From contig NZ_CP063117.1 in NCBI RefSeq assembly GCF_014931375.1, positions 992,001-1,056,000 of the forward strand: a stretch of DNA of 64,000 nucleotides, given 5' to 3'. The DNA comes from Haemophilus parainfluenzae. Lineage in GTDB: Bacteria; Pseudomonadota; Gammaproteobacteria; Enterobacterales; Pasteurellaceae. Both the position numbers and the translations under genes were made by a program. Below the pieces are notes generated by a model. It ran no database searches. It was given only the letters and a program-made list of their open reading frames with translations, and was not told where the DNA came from. Shown one piece after another: positions 18,642-27,985 of this stretch. Position 1 is the first letter of the stretch; every line of letters begins with the position of its first letter.

Positions 18642-19986
18642 TTTCTGACAGTTTAGGGAATTGTTTACAAAGTTTGAGCCATTTGACTTTATCAATTTGT
18701 ACATTGAGGATAAATTCACCCTCATCTGAAATTTGTTCGTGACGAATGCTATTTAATTGATAGAGCGCGTGGCGAATTTTTCCCTCTTGTGGGAGCAGTG
18801 TAAGGGTGAAAGAAAGTATCTCATTTTTCAACCGCACTTTAATGGCTTCAAGTAGCAGCTCTAATCCTTCACCTGAATGTGCTGAAAGATAAACGGCAAC
18901 GGGCTTATTCTCATCATCATATTCAATATGGGGTGCCACATTTTCCAATAAATCGATTTTGTTATATACCAGCAATACTGGTACTTTGTCAGCCTTAATT
19001 TCTTCCAACACTAAATTCACGGCTTCAATATTTTCGATCTTTCGAGCGTCTGCTGCATCAATGACATGCAATAACAAACTGGCTTCTACCGTTTCTTGCA
19101 AGGTAGATTTAAAAGCGGAAACTAAATCATGGGGAAGTTGGCGAACGAAACCAACGGTATCGGCGAGAATCGCTGTGCCAACATCTTGAATTTGCAAACG
19201 TCTTAATGTGGGATCGAGGGTGGCAAAAAGCTGATCTGCCGCATAGACATTGGCTTGCGTGATGAAATTGAAGAGTGTTGATTTCCCCGCATTGGTGTAG
19301 CCTACTAAGGAAATGGTCGGAATATCCGCTTTTTGTCGTGTTTGGCGATTTTGATTGCGTTGTTTTTCGACTTTCGCCAAACGATTTTGCAACTGCGCAA
19401 TACGCACCTTGATTAAACGGCGATCCGTTTCTAATTGCGTTTCGCCTGGACCACGCAATCCAACCGCACCTTTTTGCTGATCTAAGCCTGTTTTTCGGCG
19501 GACTAATCGAGTCGATAAATGCTTAAGTTGAGCTAATTCAACTTGCAATTTCCCTTCGTGCGAGCGGGCTCGTTGGGCAAAGATATCTAAAATCACTCCA
19601 GTGCGATCCACTACACGACATTGGCAGATACTTTCTAAATTACGAGTTTGAGCGGGCGTTAATTGGTGATTCACCAAAACAACATCGGCATCTAAGTCTT
19701 TCACGGCATCTGCAATTTCTTGTGCTTTTCCCTCACCGATAAAGTATTTTGCTTGTGGCGTGGCACGGCTTGTGGTGATGATTTGTAAAATCTCAACATT
19801 GGCAGATTCCGCTAAAAGTTGGAATTCTTGTAGATCTTCAATGTTTTTATTTTGAGAAAAGAAAACATGCACGACGACAGCTTTATCTTTCGCCGATTGG
19901 CTATTGTCGCCTGTTTTAGATGACGAAAGTGCGGTTGAAATTTCTGGTGAATTTTCAACCGCACTTAAATTGATGAAATCATTCAT
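18631..19986 (-). CDS. hflX: Ribosome-associated GTPase HflX
   Basis: A 451-residue GTPase that splits stalled 70S ribosomes, notably after heat stress. The HflX domain carries [17 protein letters not shown], and the G domain carries G1 [10 protein letters not shown]3 DTVGF and G4 NKID. It lies 9 bp after hfq, as in E. coli hfq-hflX. An unusual feature is a perfect 14-bp inverted repeat of two uptake signals at codons ~7-20. Its 3' end overlaps tyrR (convergent) by 11 bp with no separate terminator. Confidence 0.96.
   Translation of the reverse strand: MNDFINLSAVENSPEISTALSSSKTGDNSQSAKDKAVVVHVFFSQNKNIEDLQEFQLLAESANVEILQIITTSRATPQAKYFIGEGKAQEIADAVKDLDADVVLVNHQLTPAQTRNLESICQCRVVDRTGVILDIFAQRARSHEGKLQVELAQLKHLSTRLVRRKTGLDQQKGAVGLRGPGETQLETDRRLIKVRIAQLQNRLAKVEKQRNQNRQTRQKADIPTISLVGYTNAGKSTLFNFITQANVYAADQLFATLDPTLRRLQIQDVGTAILADTVGFVRQLPHDLVSAFKSTLQETVEASLLLHVIDAADARKIENIEAVNLVLEEIKADKVPVLLVYNKIDLLENVAPHIEYDDENKPVAVYLSAHSGEGLELLLEAIKVRLKNEILSFTLTLLPQEGKIRHALYQLNSIRHEQISDEGEFILNVQIDKVKWLKLCKQFPKLSEIIY
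19927..19966 (-). other. 14-bp hairpin of paired uptake signals in the hflX 5' coding region
   Basis: AAGTGCGGTTGAAA (19927-19940) and TTTCAACCGCACTT (19953-19966) are perfect inverted repeats with a 12-nt loop. They lie 30-70 nt past the hfq stop codon, inside hflX. No proper U-run follows on the minus strand (TCGTCATC), so it is not a standard terminator, but it could reduce hflX expression or protect the hfq 3' end. Confidence 0.6.
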
Positions 19987-19995
19987 TGAACAGAA

Positions 19996-20280
19996 TTATT
20001 CTGCTTGTGTTTCTACTTCCGCTGCAGCGTCAGAAGTTTGTGCTGCATGATGACCGCCGTTATTATTGTGGTGAGAAACAGAACGTGCTGGAACCACAGT
20101 TGAAATAGCGTGTTTGTACACCATTTGATTAACAGTGTTTTTTAATAAAATCACGAATTGGTCGAATGATTCGATTTGACCCTGTAATTTAATCCCATTA
20201 ACGAGATAAATCGAAACAGGAATACGTTCACGGCGTAACGCATTCAAATAAGGATCTTGTAATGATTGTCCTTTTGCCAT
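19996..20280 (-). CDS. hfq: RNA chaperone Hfq
   Basis: A 94-residue Sm-like hexameric protein that pairs small RNAs with mRNAs. Residues 1-66 ([29 protein letters not shown], then [15 protein letters not shown] and the YKHAIST Sm2 motif) match E. coli Hfq almost residue for residue. The C-terminal tail is short, rich in Asn, His and acidic residues, and ends EVETQAE. It is in the minus-strand order rluC-hfq-hflX; miaA, the usual upstream gene in E. coli, is not here. Confidence 0.98.
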   Translation of the reverse strand: MAKGQSLQDPYLNALRRERIPVSIYLVNGIKLQGQIESFDQFVILLKNTVNQMVYKHAISTVVPARSVSHHNNNGGHHAAQTSDAAAEVETQAE

Positions 20281-20366
20281 TTTGCTATCCTTTGTTGTTA
20301 TATGTTAATTAATGATAGAAACGAGTTGTCTCCGTCACCAAATATAGCAATAAACATTTTTCTTGT

Positions 20367-21347
20367 CTATGGGTTTATCTCTTTGCTTTCACGCAGTTTT
20401 TTCAGAATTGTTTTCATTTTTTCATCTAGTTGTGCATTGAAACGTAATGTTTCGCCCGTTTTAGGGTGTTCAAAGCGAATAGAAAATGCATGTAAAAACA
20501 AACGATTGAGTCCGAGATCTTGCATATATTTATCAAATTCTTTATCACCGTATTTATCATCCAGCGCGATTGGGTGACCTGCATATTGAGTATGAACTCG
20601 GATCTGATGGGTTCTTCCCGTTACAGGCGACGCTTTTACTAAGGTCGCATTTTGATAGCGTTCTTCAATGGCAAATCGCGTTTCAGAAGGTTTGCCTTGT
20701 TCACTGACTTTAACGATGCGTTCACCACTGGCCAGTTCATTTTTTAATAAAGGCGCTTGCACAACTTTCACATGAGATTGCCATTGTCCACGTACGAGTG
20801 CGAGATAATCTTTTTGTACGGTTTTAACACGAAGTTGTTCATGTAAGTTGCGTAAGGCAGAGCGTTTTTTTGCCACTAATAAGATACCCGATGTATCTCT
20901 GTCTAAGCGATGAACCAATTCTAAAAAACGGGCTTCAGGACGTAATGCGCGTAAGGCTTCAATCACACCAAAATTCAGACCACTCCCGCCATGAACCGCA
21001 ATGCCAGAAGGTTTGTTCAATACTAATAAACAATCATCTTCAAAAAGAATATGGCTTTCAAGGGAGGCGACTTTATTTAAGTTTTTAGAAATTGGTGCAG
21101 TATTTTTTTCAGAAACACGAACTGGTGGTACACGCACCACATCACCATTTTGTAATTTATATTCAGGTTTGGTTCGCCCTTTGTTCACACGTACTTCACC
21201 TTTACGCAGAATGCGATAAATCAAGCTTTTTGGCACACCTTTTAATTTTGCCAATAAATAATTATCAATGCGTTGTCCTGCTTCATCCTCAGAAATCGTG
21301 AGCATTTTGACGGATTGATTGATGATTTTTTCTTGTTTTTCAGTCAT
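20367..21347 (-). CDS. rluC: 23S rRNA pseudouridine(955/2504/2580) synthase RluC
   Basis: A 326-residue pseudouridine synthase with an N-terminal S4 RNA-binding domain (RIDNYLLAKLKGVPKSLIYRILRKGEVRVNKGR) and the RluA-family catalytic motif HRLDRDTSG, whose Asp is the nucleophile. It modifies three uridines of 23S rRNA. It is divergent from rne across a 426-bp gap, the same arrangement as in E. coli. Confidence 0.96.
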   Translation of the reverse strand: MTEKQEKIINQSVKMLTISEDEAGQRIDNYLLAKLKGVPKSLIYRILRKGEVRVNKGRTKPEYKLQNGDVVRVPPVRVSEKNTAPISKNLNKVASLESHILFEDDCLLVLNKPSGIAVHGGSGLNFGVIEALRALRPEARFLELVHRLDRDTSGILLVAKKRSALRNLHEQLRVKTVQKDYLALVRGQWQSHVKVVQAPLLKNELASGERIVKVSEQGKPSETRFAIEERYQNATLVKASPVTGRTHQIRVHTQYAGHPIALDDKYGDKEFDKYMQDLGLNRLFLHAFSIRFEHPKTGETLRFNAQLDEKMKTILKKLRESKEINP

Positions 21348-21773
21348 TGAATCTGTCCTTTAAAAATTGGGCTGAATCATATCACAATATCCCTGGTGAT
21401 AATAGCAAGAATGCCTTGCTAATTTAGCCCTGAATGTGGATAATAGAGCGTCTTTCTGCGCCTAAAATTTGGCATTTAGAAAGCGATTTTGTATGTTGGT
21501 CAAAACTCAATGCGGCGAATGGCATAAGACATTGATAATCAACATATTTTTCATGAAGGTTAACGCTTCCTTGCAATGCGTAATTAACACACCGCATTGT
21601 TTTACGAAAATTGTCTTAGATAACAATTGAGTATGCTATCAATGCACCCAGCAACACACAGTCGTGAGATTGACTGTTCGCGAGAAACACGAGGTCGATG
21701 GCTAAGGTCAGTAAATCTGTAAAGTGCGGTTAATTTTCAAGGTATTTTAGATAATTCAAACGAGAAATTGACA
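21348..21773 (+). promoter_or_regulatory. Long rluC-rne intergenic region, likely rne promoter and 5' leader
   Basis: 426 bp without a convincing gene. Near the rne start it can fold: ACAGTC (21658-21663) pairs with GACTGT (21672-21677) around GTGAGATT, and an uptake signal lies at 21722-21730. In E. coli the 361-nt rne leader contains hairpins through which RNase E shortens its own mRNA. The matching length and position suggest similar autoregulation here; the transcription start is not known. Confidence 0.5.
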
Positions 21774-24587
21774 ATGAAAAGAATGTTAATCAATGCGACT
21801 CAAAAAGAAGAGTTGCGCGTTGCGTTGGTCGATGGCCAGCGTTTATTCGACTTGGATATTGAAAGTCCTGGTCATGAACAGAAAAAAGCAAATATTTACA
21901 AAGGAAAAATCACTCGCGTAGAGCCGAGTTTAGAAGCAGCCTTTGTGGATTATGGTGCAGAGCGCCATGGCTTCCTTCCTTTAAAAGAAATTGCCCGCGA
22001 GTATTTCCCTGCTGATTATGTGTTCCAAGGTCGTCCAAATATCCGTGATATTTTGACCGAAGGCCAAGAAGTGATCGTTCAGGTGAATAAAGAAGAACGT
22101 GGCAATAAAGGTGCAGCCTTAACCACTTTTGTTTCCCTTGCCGGTAGTTATTTGGTGATTATGCCAAATAATCCGCGTGCAGGTGGTATCTCTCGTCGTA
22201 TTGAAGGCGATGAACGTATCGAATTAAAAGAAGCATTGAGTTCTTTAGATGTACCAGAAGGCGTTGGTCTTATCGTGCGTACAGCGGGTGTGGGTAAATC
22301 ACCAGAAGAATTACAATGGGACTTAAAAGTACTTTTACATCATTGGGAAGCGATCAAACAAGCTTCACAAAGTCGTCCAGCGCCGTTCTTAATTCACCAA
22401 GAAAGTGATGTGATCGTTCGTGCGATCCGTGATTACTTGCGTCGTGATATCGGTGAGATCTTAATTGATAGCCCGAAAGTATTTGAAAAAGCGAAAGCAC
22501 ACATCAAACTTGTACGCCCAGATTTCATCAATCGTGTGAAGCTGTATCAAGGCGAAGTGCCGCTATTTAGCCACTATCAAATTGAGTCACAAATTGAATC
22601 CGCCTTCCAACGTGAAGTTCGCTTACCTTCTGGCGGTTCAATTGTCATTGATGTGACAGAAGCGTTAACGGCGATCGATATCAACTCGGCGCGTTCAACT
22701 CGTGGTGGTGATATTGAAGAAACCGCATTAAATACTAACCTTGAAGCCGCAGATGAAATTGCTCGTCAATTACGTTTACGTGACTTAGGTGGTTTAGTGG
22801 TCATCGATTTCATCGATATGACACCAGTTCGTCACCAACGTGAAGTTGAAAACCGTATTCGTGATGCGGTACGTCAAGACCGTGCTCGAATTCAAATTAG
22901 CCGTATTTCTCGCTTCGGCTTATTGGAAATGTCACGTCAGCGTTTAAGCCCATCATTAGGTGAGTCTTCTCACCATGTTTGCCCACGCTGTCAAGGTACA
23001 GGTAAAGTGCGTGATAACGAAAGTTTATCACTTTCTATCTTACGTTTAATCGAAGAAGAAGCGTTAAAAGAAAATACCAAACAAGTACACACCATCGTGC
23101 CAGTACAAATCGCGTCTTACTTACTTAACGAAAAACGTAAAGCCGTTCATAGCATCGAAAAACGCCATGATGTTGATATTATCGTGGTACCAAATGAAGC
23201 AATGGAAACGCCACATTTCAGCGTATTCCGTGTTCGTGAGGGCGAAGAGCTAAATGAATTAAGCTATAACTTAGCGAAATTCCATGATGCACAAGACGAT
23301 ACATTTGTACCAGAAGAGTCTCTAGTTTCTCGCAATATTGAAACTGCAGCAGTGACATCTGAGCAAGTGATGGAAAGTGCGGCAGTATCTTTATCGATTC
23401 CAACGGCTGCACCAGCACCGGTTGAGCGTAAATCGGAAGAACCATCATTGTTTGCGAAAATTGTTGCCGCAATTAAAGGTTTATTTGCTTCTGAACCAAA
23501 AGAAGAAGAGAAAAATCAAAATAACCGCAACAATCGTAACAACAACCGTAATAATCGCCGCAATCAAGATCGTCGTAATAATCGCCGTTCTCGCAATAAT
23601 GAAAACAACGATAATGCGAAAAATACAGATGAAGAAAATGTGCGTCCAACTCGCGAGCGTGTAAATAATCGTCGCAATCGTCGTAACGCGAATGAAGAAG
23701 TGACATCTGAAAGTGCGGTTAATTTTGCTAATGTTTCTGATGATAATCGTCAAGAAGAAAAAGCAGATAAACCGGTAGCAGAGCGTCGTCAACGTCGTGA
23801 TTTACGTAAACGTGTTCGTATTGATGACAATTCAACTGATGTAAACGAGAATGTTATTGAAGCGGTTGAAGTACCCGTTGTTGAGACTGTTCAAAATGAA
23901 GTAGTTGAAAACAATGTTGCTGATAATGCTGAAGATAAACCACGTCAAGAACGTCAGCGTCGTACTCCACGTCATTTACGTACATCGAATAATCAACGCC
24001 GTCGTCGTAATGAAGTGAAGTCACCAATGCCATTATTTGCGGCAGTTGCTTCGCCTGAATTAGCAAGCGGTAAAGTATGCATCGATTATTCTGCTGTGAA
24101 TGCACCGAAAGAAAATAATTTCTTATCGGTGGATGAATTGCTTGAGCAAGAAAAAACGAAAAAAGGTGTGATTACGCCAGCAACAGGTATTGTCGTGGAA
24201 GAGAAATCAGTTGAAGCACAACCAGCGTTAGATTTCATTACTCAACCGGCAAATGAAGCTGTTCAACAGAAAGTGCAAGAATCATTAGAACGCTTGCATC
24301 ATAAATCAGAACCTGTTGCTAAAGTTGCAACGACAGAAGTTGAACCACAAGAGAAAACAGAGTTTGTTCGCTCTTATGTGTTCACTGGTCGTGCAGGTAC
24401 CATTTCAGCGGTACAACACACTAAAGCAGCGATGACATTAGCTAAAGCACCAGATGAAGAGTCTAAACCATTCCCAATTGTAGAATGGACGGAGTCTCGC
24501 TATTACTTTAACGGTAAAGGCGCCGCAGGCCATCATAGTGCAATTAGTCATATTTATTCTGAAGCGACACAAGCGAAATCAGAGTAA
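21774..24587 (+). CDS. rne: Ribonuclease E
   Basis: A 937-residue endonuclease for mRNA decay and rRNA/tRNA processing. The N-terminal half matches E. coli RNase E ([21 protein letters not shown]), with catalytic Asp302 and Asp345 and the zinc-link CPRC (Cys403, Cys406). The C-terminal half is low in complexity: an Asn/Arg-rich tract (about 585-660) that probably binds RNA, then acidic and Arg-rich segments, and a conserved-looking end ([20 protein letters not shown]). I chose the ATG at 21774 over the in-frame TTG at 21768 by alignment to E. coli. A terminator follows. Confidence 0.97.
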   Translation: MKRMLINATQKEELRVALVDGQRLFDLDIESPGHEQKKANIYKGKITRVEPSLEAAFVDYGAERHGFLPLKEIAREYFPADYVFQGRPNIRDILTEGQEVIVQVNKEERGNKGAALTTFVSLAGSYLVIMPNNPRAGGISRRIEGDERIELKEALSSLDVPEGVGLIVRTAGVGKSPEELQWDLKVLLHHWEAIKQASQSRPAPFLIHQESDVIVRAIRDYLRRDIGEILIDSPKVFEKAKAHIKLVRPDFINRVKLYQGEVPLFSHYQIESQIESAFQREVRLPSGGSIVIDVTEALTAIDINSARSTRGGDIEETALNTNLEAADEIARQLRLRDLGGLVVIDFIDMTPVRHQREVENRIRDAVRQDRARIQISRISRFGLLEMSRQRLSPSLGESSHHVCPRCQGTGKVRDNESLSLSILRLIEEEALKENTKQVHTIVPVQIASYLLNEKRKAVHSIEKRHDVDIIVVPNEAMETPHFSVFRVREGEELNELSYNLAKFHDAQDDTFVPEESLVSRNIETAAVTSEQVMESAAVSLSIPTAAPAPVERKSEEPSLFAKIVAAIKGLFASEPKEEEKNQNNRNNRNNNRNNRRNQDRRNNRRSRNNENNDNAKNTDEENVRPTRERVNNRRNRRNANEEVTSESAVNFANVSDDNRQEEKADKPVAERRQRRDLRKRVRIDDNSTDVNENVIEAVEVPVVETVQNEVVENNVADNAEDKPRQERQRRTPRHLRTSNNQRRRRNEVKSPMPLFAAVASPELASGKVCIDYSAVNAPKENNFLSVDELLEQEKTKKGVITPATGIVVEEKSVEAQPALDFITQPANEAVQQKVQESLERLHHKSEPVAKVATTEVEPQEKTEFVRSYVFTGRAGTISAVQHTKAAMTLAKAPDEESKPFPIVEWTESRYYFNGKGAAGHHSAISHIYSEATQAKSE

Positions 24588-24603
24588 TATCTTAATCATA
24601 AAG

Positions 24604-24628
24604 ACGGAGCCAGTAGGTTCCGTTTTTT
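24604..24628 (+). terminator. Terminator of rne
   Basis: ACGGAGCC and GGTTCCGT form an 8-bp stem (one G-U pair) with a 4-nt loop, followed by TTTTT. Confidence 0.87.
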
Positions 24629-24695
24629 ATTTTGTGTATTTTTAAAACATAGTGATTTAAAAGTAGTCAGTCAGATAATTTTTTTATTTTCTTGC

Positions 24696-24724
24696 TTGAC
24701 GGGATGGGGGAAAAAACGTATTAT
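24696..24724 (+). promoter_or_regulatory. Promoter of tRNA-Ser
   Basis: TTGACG (24696-24701), a 17-bp spacer and TATTAT (24719-24724) make a near-consensus sigma-70 promoter, 18 bp before the mature tRNA 5' end. Confidence 0.8.
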
Positions 24725-24742
24725 TCACCTCGCTTAAATCAC

Positions 24743-24832
24743 GGAGGAATGGTCGAGTGGTTGAAGGCACCGGTCTTGAAAACCGGCGAGGGTTTACGCC
24801 CTCCGTGAGTTCGAATCTCACTTCCTCCGCCA
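24743..24832 (+). tRNA. serT: tRNA-Ser (anticodon TGA)
   Basis: A 90-nt class II tRNA with acceptor stem GGAGGAA/TTCCTCC, discriminator G and encoded CCA. The anticodon loop CTTGAAA gives anticodon TGA, reading UCN codons. The long variable arm (GAGGGTTTACGCCCTC) and the TTCGAAT T-loop are typical of tRNA-Ser. Confidence 0.97.
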
Positions 24833-24840
24833 TCAAATTC

Positions 24841-24876
24841 AAAAAATCCCTAAGTCGAAAGATTTAGGGATTTTTG
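24841..24876. terminator. Terminator between tRNA-Ser and priC
   Basis: AAATCCCTAA and TTTAGGGATTT form a strong stem around GTCGAAAGA, with A- and T-runs on both sides. It can serve tRNA-Ser (plus) and priC (minus). Confidence 0.87.
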
Positions 24877-24900
24877 CTTTTCAGTCTATTAAAAAATATC

Positions 24901-25482
24901 TTATTTTTTGACCGCACTTTCTTGGGCTTCTTTAAAGGCAAGGTATTCTTCTAAGGTCTCAATCGCCTCTAAACATTTTTGACGGCGCGTTAAATAAATT
25001 GCCGCAGTTTGCTTATGCATATCTCGTTGAATATCTGTTTGTGCCGTATCCGCTTGTGCTTTAGCTTCTTCGTATTTTTCCGTGAGTTGCTGCAAGGCTT
25101 CATAATACTTTTCTAGACGCTCTCTAGGAGGGAGACGATGAATGCTATGTTGTGATTTACTACTTGCAACTTGTGGCTCTGCTATTTTCGGCTGAATGGG
25201 CTTTTTATGCTTGCGATTCATGGCTTCGGTCAAGGCGGTACATTGCCCTAAAAGATGTTCTGCCATAAATACAATTTGTTCTTCATTTTGATGAGTAATT
25301 TTACATAGCTTAGTTAAGCTTTGTTGGATTTCTTTGAGATAAAAACCGACGGTTTCAAAATCTTCGGTAAATAAAGTGCGGTTAAATTTCGCGTTGATTT
25401 TTTTATCAGAGTCAGTTTGATAGGCTTGAGTCAGTTGCTGTACTTTTTGCTCGAGCGCATTGAGTAATGATTGAATAGACAT
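24901..25482 (-). CDS. priC: Primosomal replication protein PriC
   Basis: A 193-residue mostly helical protein of the PriC (primosomal protein N'') family, which helps reload the DnaB helicase at stalled forks. Matching pattern: an N-terminal LNALEQKVQQL heptad region, FNRTLF, an AEHLLGQCTALTEA helix, then a basic RLPPRERLEKYYEALQQL stretch and the end QKCLEAIETLEEYLA. Sequence conservation in this family is low, so confidence is below that for core genes. Its ribosome site is overlapped by the terminator of the upstream transporter gene. Confidence 0.78.
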   Translation of the reverse strand: MSIQSLLNALEQKVQQLTQAYQTDSDKKINAKFNRTLFTEDFETVGFYLKEIQQSLTKLCKITHQNEEQIVFMAEHLLGQCTALTEAMNRKHKKPIQPKIAEPQVASSKSQHSIHRLPPRERLEKYYEALQQLTEKYEEAKAQADTAQTDIQRDMHKQTAAIYLTRRQKCLEAIETLEEYLAFKEAQESAVKK

Positions 25483-25487
25483 AAAAA

Positions 25488-25514
25488 AATCCCCGCATAA
25501 TGTATGCAGGGATT
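25488..25514 (-). terminator. Terminator of the YuiF-like transporter
   Basis: On the minus strand AATCCCTGCATA pairs with TATGCGGGGATT (one mismatch) around a short loop, followed by TTTTTTTAT. It lies between the transporter stop (25522) and the priC start (25482). Confidence 0.85.
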
Positions 25515-25521
25515 ATAACGA

Positions 25522-26874
25522 TTAAAGGGTCATGGCTGCAATCCAACCGAACGCTAATAGTGGGATATTGTAGTGAATAAAGGTTGGCACAACAGAATCC
25601 CAAATGTGGTCGTGTTTACCATCTATATTTAAACCGGATGTCGGCCCAAGTGTTGAGTCAGAAGCCGGTGAACCCGCATCCCCTAATGCTGCTGCTACAC
25701 CTACGATAGCTACTGTCGCAAGTGGTGAGAAACCAAAAGAGAGACAGAGTGGTACATAAATTGAGGTAATAATTGGTACAGTTGAGAAAGAAGAACCAAT
25801 ACCCATGGTAATCAATAACCCAACGAGTAACATTAAGAATGCGGCAACGCCTTTACTTTGAATCGCACCGGTTGAAAGTGCATCAACTAATTCTTTCACG
25901 CCACTTGTGGTATTAATCACATTCGCGAAACCAGAGGCAGCAATCATAACGAAGCCAATCATTGCCATTAAGCGTAAACCTTGTTGGAAAATGTCGTTAC
26001 TTTCTTTGAGTTTGAAGATACCGAATGCCCCGAAAATGATTAAACCGACTAAACCACCAATAATTGTAGAGCTTGTGAAAAGCTGGGTGGCAAAAGTGGC
26101 GACAATGGCGACCGCACTTGCGGTAATTTGAATAGGTTTAATATTCGCAATGTGTTGTTCAATTTCAGCTGTAGTGGGTTCTGCCGTTGTCACAACATAC
26201 TCGCGCGGTTTGCGATAGGTAACAAATACGGCAGTGAGTAAACCAAGAATCATACCAATAACAGGGATAAGCATAGCAAAAGAAACTTCACCAACACTGG
26301 TTTGTAAACCGAGTGGAGCACCAGCCAGATTGATATTTTTTACTAAAACGCTTTCGATAAAGATTTTCCCGAAGCCAACCGGCAAGATCATATAGGTTGC
26401 GGTTAAACCAAAGGTAATAATACAAGCCACTGCACGACGATCGATTTTTAAACGGTTAAAAATAGAAAGTAAAGGCGGTACCACAATCGGAATAAACGCA
26501 ATGTGTACTGGGAGCAAGTTTTGGGATGAAATTGAGAATAAAAGCAAAATACCAAGTAGCATATATTTAAACCAAGCTAAATTTTTGCCGGTTGGTGTTT
26601 TGTTCATTCGAGTAATAATTTTATAAGCAAGCAAATCAGTGATGCCAGATTTTGAAATCGCAATGGCAAATGCACCGAGCATCGCATAGTTCATGGCAAC
26701 TTCAGCACCACCACCTAAACCACCTGTAAAGGCTTCAATGGTTTTGCTTAAACCTAAGTCTCCGCATAAACCAGCTGTAAGGGCCGAAATCACAAGTGCG
26801 ATAACCACGTTCACGCGCAGTAGGCTTAACGCCAGTAGCACGACAATTGAAATAACAACGGGATTAGATAGCAT
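25522..26874 (-). CDS. NhaC/YuiF-family transporter, probable histidine transporter
   Basis: A 450-residue membrane protein with about 11-12 helices, of the Na+/H+ antiporter (NhaC-like, YuiF) group. Family features are GGLGGGAEVAMNYAMLGAFAIAISKSG near residue 50 and the C-terminal loop ALGDAGSPASDSTLGPTSGL. The generic annotation is sodium/proton antiporter. Its leader, however, encodes a histidine-rich peptide and a complete attenuator, which implies expression when charged tRNA-His is scarce and hence histidine (or a precursor) as substrate. The transport substrate is inference from regulation. Confidence 0.85.
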   Translation of the reverse strand: MLSNPVVISIVVLLALSLLRVNVVIALVISALTAGLCGDLGLSKTIEAFTGGLGGGAEVAMNYAMLGAFAIAISKSGITDLLAYKIITRMNKTPTGKNLAWFKYMLLGILLLFSISSQNLLPVHIAFIPIVVPPLLSIFNRLKIDRRAVACIITFGLTATYMILPVGFGKIFIESVLVKNINLAGAPLGLQTSVGEVSFAMLIPVIGMILGLLTAVFVTYRKPREYVVTTAEPTTAEIEQHIANIKPIQITASAVAIVATFATQLFTSSTIIGGLVGLIIFGAFGIFKLKESNDIFQQGLRLMAMIGFVMIAASGFANVINTTSGVKELVDALSTGAIQSKGVAAFLMLLVGLLITMGIGSSFSTVPIITSIYVPLCLSFGFSPLATVAIVGVAAALGDAGSPASDSTLGPTSGLNIDGKHDHIWDSVVPTFIHYNIPLLAFGWIAAMTL

Positions 26875-27080
26875 ATTGTTGTTCCTTATTGATTAATTAA
26901 AATAAAAAGGTCGCATAAAAGAAAATTGATTTAAGGTTAAATGTCGCATAGTAATAAACTCCTGTAAATTGATAATAAAACAAAACCCCTCGAAAGTTGC
27001 CTTCCGAGGGGTAAGATTTTTTTGATCTTTATCTTGTCAGCTCGGAAGAAATCTTCCAAGCACGCCAACAGCCTGAAAGA
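26875..27080 (-). promoter_or_regulatory. Histidine attenuator (alternative hairpins) of the YuiF-like gene
   Basis: On the minus strand, after the leader peptide, three exclusive pairings are visible. (1) GGAAG/CTTCC, a hairpin at 27043-27057. (2) The antiterminator, CTTCCGAG (27048-27041) with CTCGGAAG (27008-27001). (3) The terminator, ACCCCTCG (27012-27005) with CGAGGGGT (26992-26985), followed by TTTGTTTTATTATC. This is the layout of amino acid attenuators. Ribosome stalling on His codons should favour the antiterminator. The remaining 110 bp before the start codon show nothing further. Confidence 0.85.
26978..27012 (-). terminator. Attenuator terminator hairpin
   Basis: A perfect 8-bp stem ACCCCTCG/CGAGGGGT with a 12-nt loop, followed on the minus strand by TTTGTTTTAT. 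It lies about 110 bp before the transporter start, so it is an upstream, conditional terminator. Confidence 0.87.
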
Positions 27081-27125
27081 TTATTCAGTTGAATGGCGAT
27101 GATGGTGACGAAGGATAAAGTTCAT
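27081..27125 (-). CDS. Histidine leader peptide (HisL-like)
   Basis: A 14-codon open frame on the minus strand encoding MNFILRHHHRHSTE, then TAA. Four of residues 7-11 are His (codons CAC CAT CAT CGC CAT). A GAGAG ribosome site lies 6 nt before the ATG. Its position just ahead of alternative hairpins identifies it as an attenuation leader. The peptide itself probably has no other function. Confidence 0.87.
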   Translation of the reverse strand: MNFILRHHHRHSTE

Positions 27126-27221
27126 TTGAAACTCTCTTATTTAGATAACTAAATTGAATTACTTTTTAAAATACGGTAAAGCGAAAAGGATTGCAAGCCT
27201 TTTTTCTAAAAAATTTGAAAA

Positions 27222-27911
27222 TTAAAGTGCGGTATGATTTTCAGTAGTTTTTTCCGTTTCATCGGTTTGAGCAATATGCGGGAAACCACCAAGCTCTTTT
27301 AAATGATTCACCATATAGCAAAATAATTCTGCCGTACGTTCGGTATCATATAGTGCCGAGTGTGCTTGTTTACCATCAAAAGGAATTTTTGCCGCTTGGC
27401 ACGCTTTGACGAGCACCGTTTGCCCAAACATAAAACCAGCAAGCGTTGCAGTATCAAACATCCCAAAAGGGTGGAATGGATTACGTTTTACACCCGTACG
27501 TTCAGCTGCCGCCATCACGAAGCTTTGGTCAAAAGCCGCATTATGTGCCACGATGATAGAACGCTGACATTCTGCATCTTTTTGTCCACGACGCACCATT
27601 TGGAACAATCCCGTGATGGCATCTAATTCAGATACGGCACCACGCAATGGATTGTGAATATCAATCCCGTTAAATTTGAGTGATTCGGGATTAATATTCG
27701 CACCTTCAAATGGTTCAATATGGAAATGGCATTTTTGATCAGGGTGTAAATTGCCATTTTCATCCATTTTTAAGGTAATTGCCGCAAGCTCTAAAAGTGC
27801 ATCTTTTTTCGCATCAAATCCCGCTGTTTCCACATCAATAATGACAGGAAAGTAGCCACGAAAACGATTTTTTAATTGGTGGTGATAAGGAGTTTCTTGA
27901 GAATTGGACAT
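27222..27911 (-). CDS. rnt: Ribonuclease T
   Basis: A 229-residue DEDD-family 3'-5' exonuclease that matures tRNA and other stable RNA 3' ends. Exo I motif [13 protein letters not shown], Exo [15 protein letters not shown] and the Exo [16 protein letters not shown] segment are all present. Length is slightly longer than E. coli RNase T (215) owing to the tail. An uptake signal overlaps the stop codon. It lies downstream of gloA with a terminator between them. Confidence 0.97.
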   Translation of the reverse strand: MSNSQETPYHHQLKNRFRGYFPVIIDVETAGFDAKKDALLELAAITLKMDENGNLHPDQKCHFHIEPFEGANINPESLKFNGIDIHNPLRGAVSELDAITGLFQMVRRGQKDAECQRSIIVAHNAAFDQSFVMAAAERTGVKRNPFHPFGMFDTATLAGFMFGQTVLVKACQAAKIPFDGKQAHSALYDTERTAELFCYMVNHLKELGGFPHIAQTDETEKTTENHTAL

Positions 27912-27930
27912 ATTGTATCCTTTAAAATAA

Positions 27931-27960
27931 ATAACGCAGGTAACCCTGCGTTATAAAAGA
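27931..27960 (-). terminator. Terminator of gloA
   Basis: ATAACGCAGG (27931-27940) and CCTGCGTTAT (27945-27954) form a perfect 10-bp stem with a 4-nt loop, followed on the minus strand by TTATTTTAA. It sits 10 bp ahead of the rnt ribosome site, so gloA and rnt are probably separate or weakly coupled. Confidence 0.8.
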
Positions 27961-27985
27961 GCGAAAAAATCAACCGCACTTTTAA

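Noticed and set aside
22000..23000. Possible second ribonuclease (RNase G) identity for the rne gene
   Set aside because: RNase G lacks the long C-terminal scaffold; the 937-residue length and position next to rluC fit RNase E.
23473..23792. Open frames antisense to the rne C-terminal half, rich in Tyr, Asp and Cys or in Ile, Thr and Phe
   Set aside because: Shadows of the Asn/Arg-rich low-complexity region of RNase E.
25412..25603. Minus-strand open frame bridging the YuiF-like gene and priC
   Set aside because: It overlaps both genes in another frame and spans a clear terminator.
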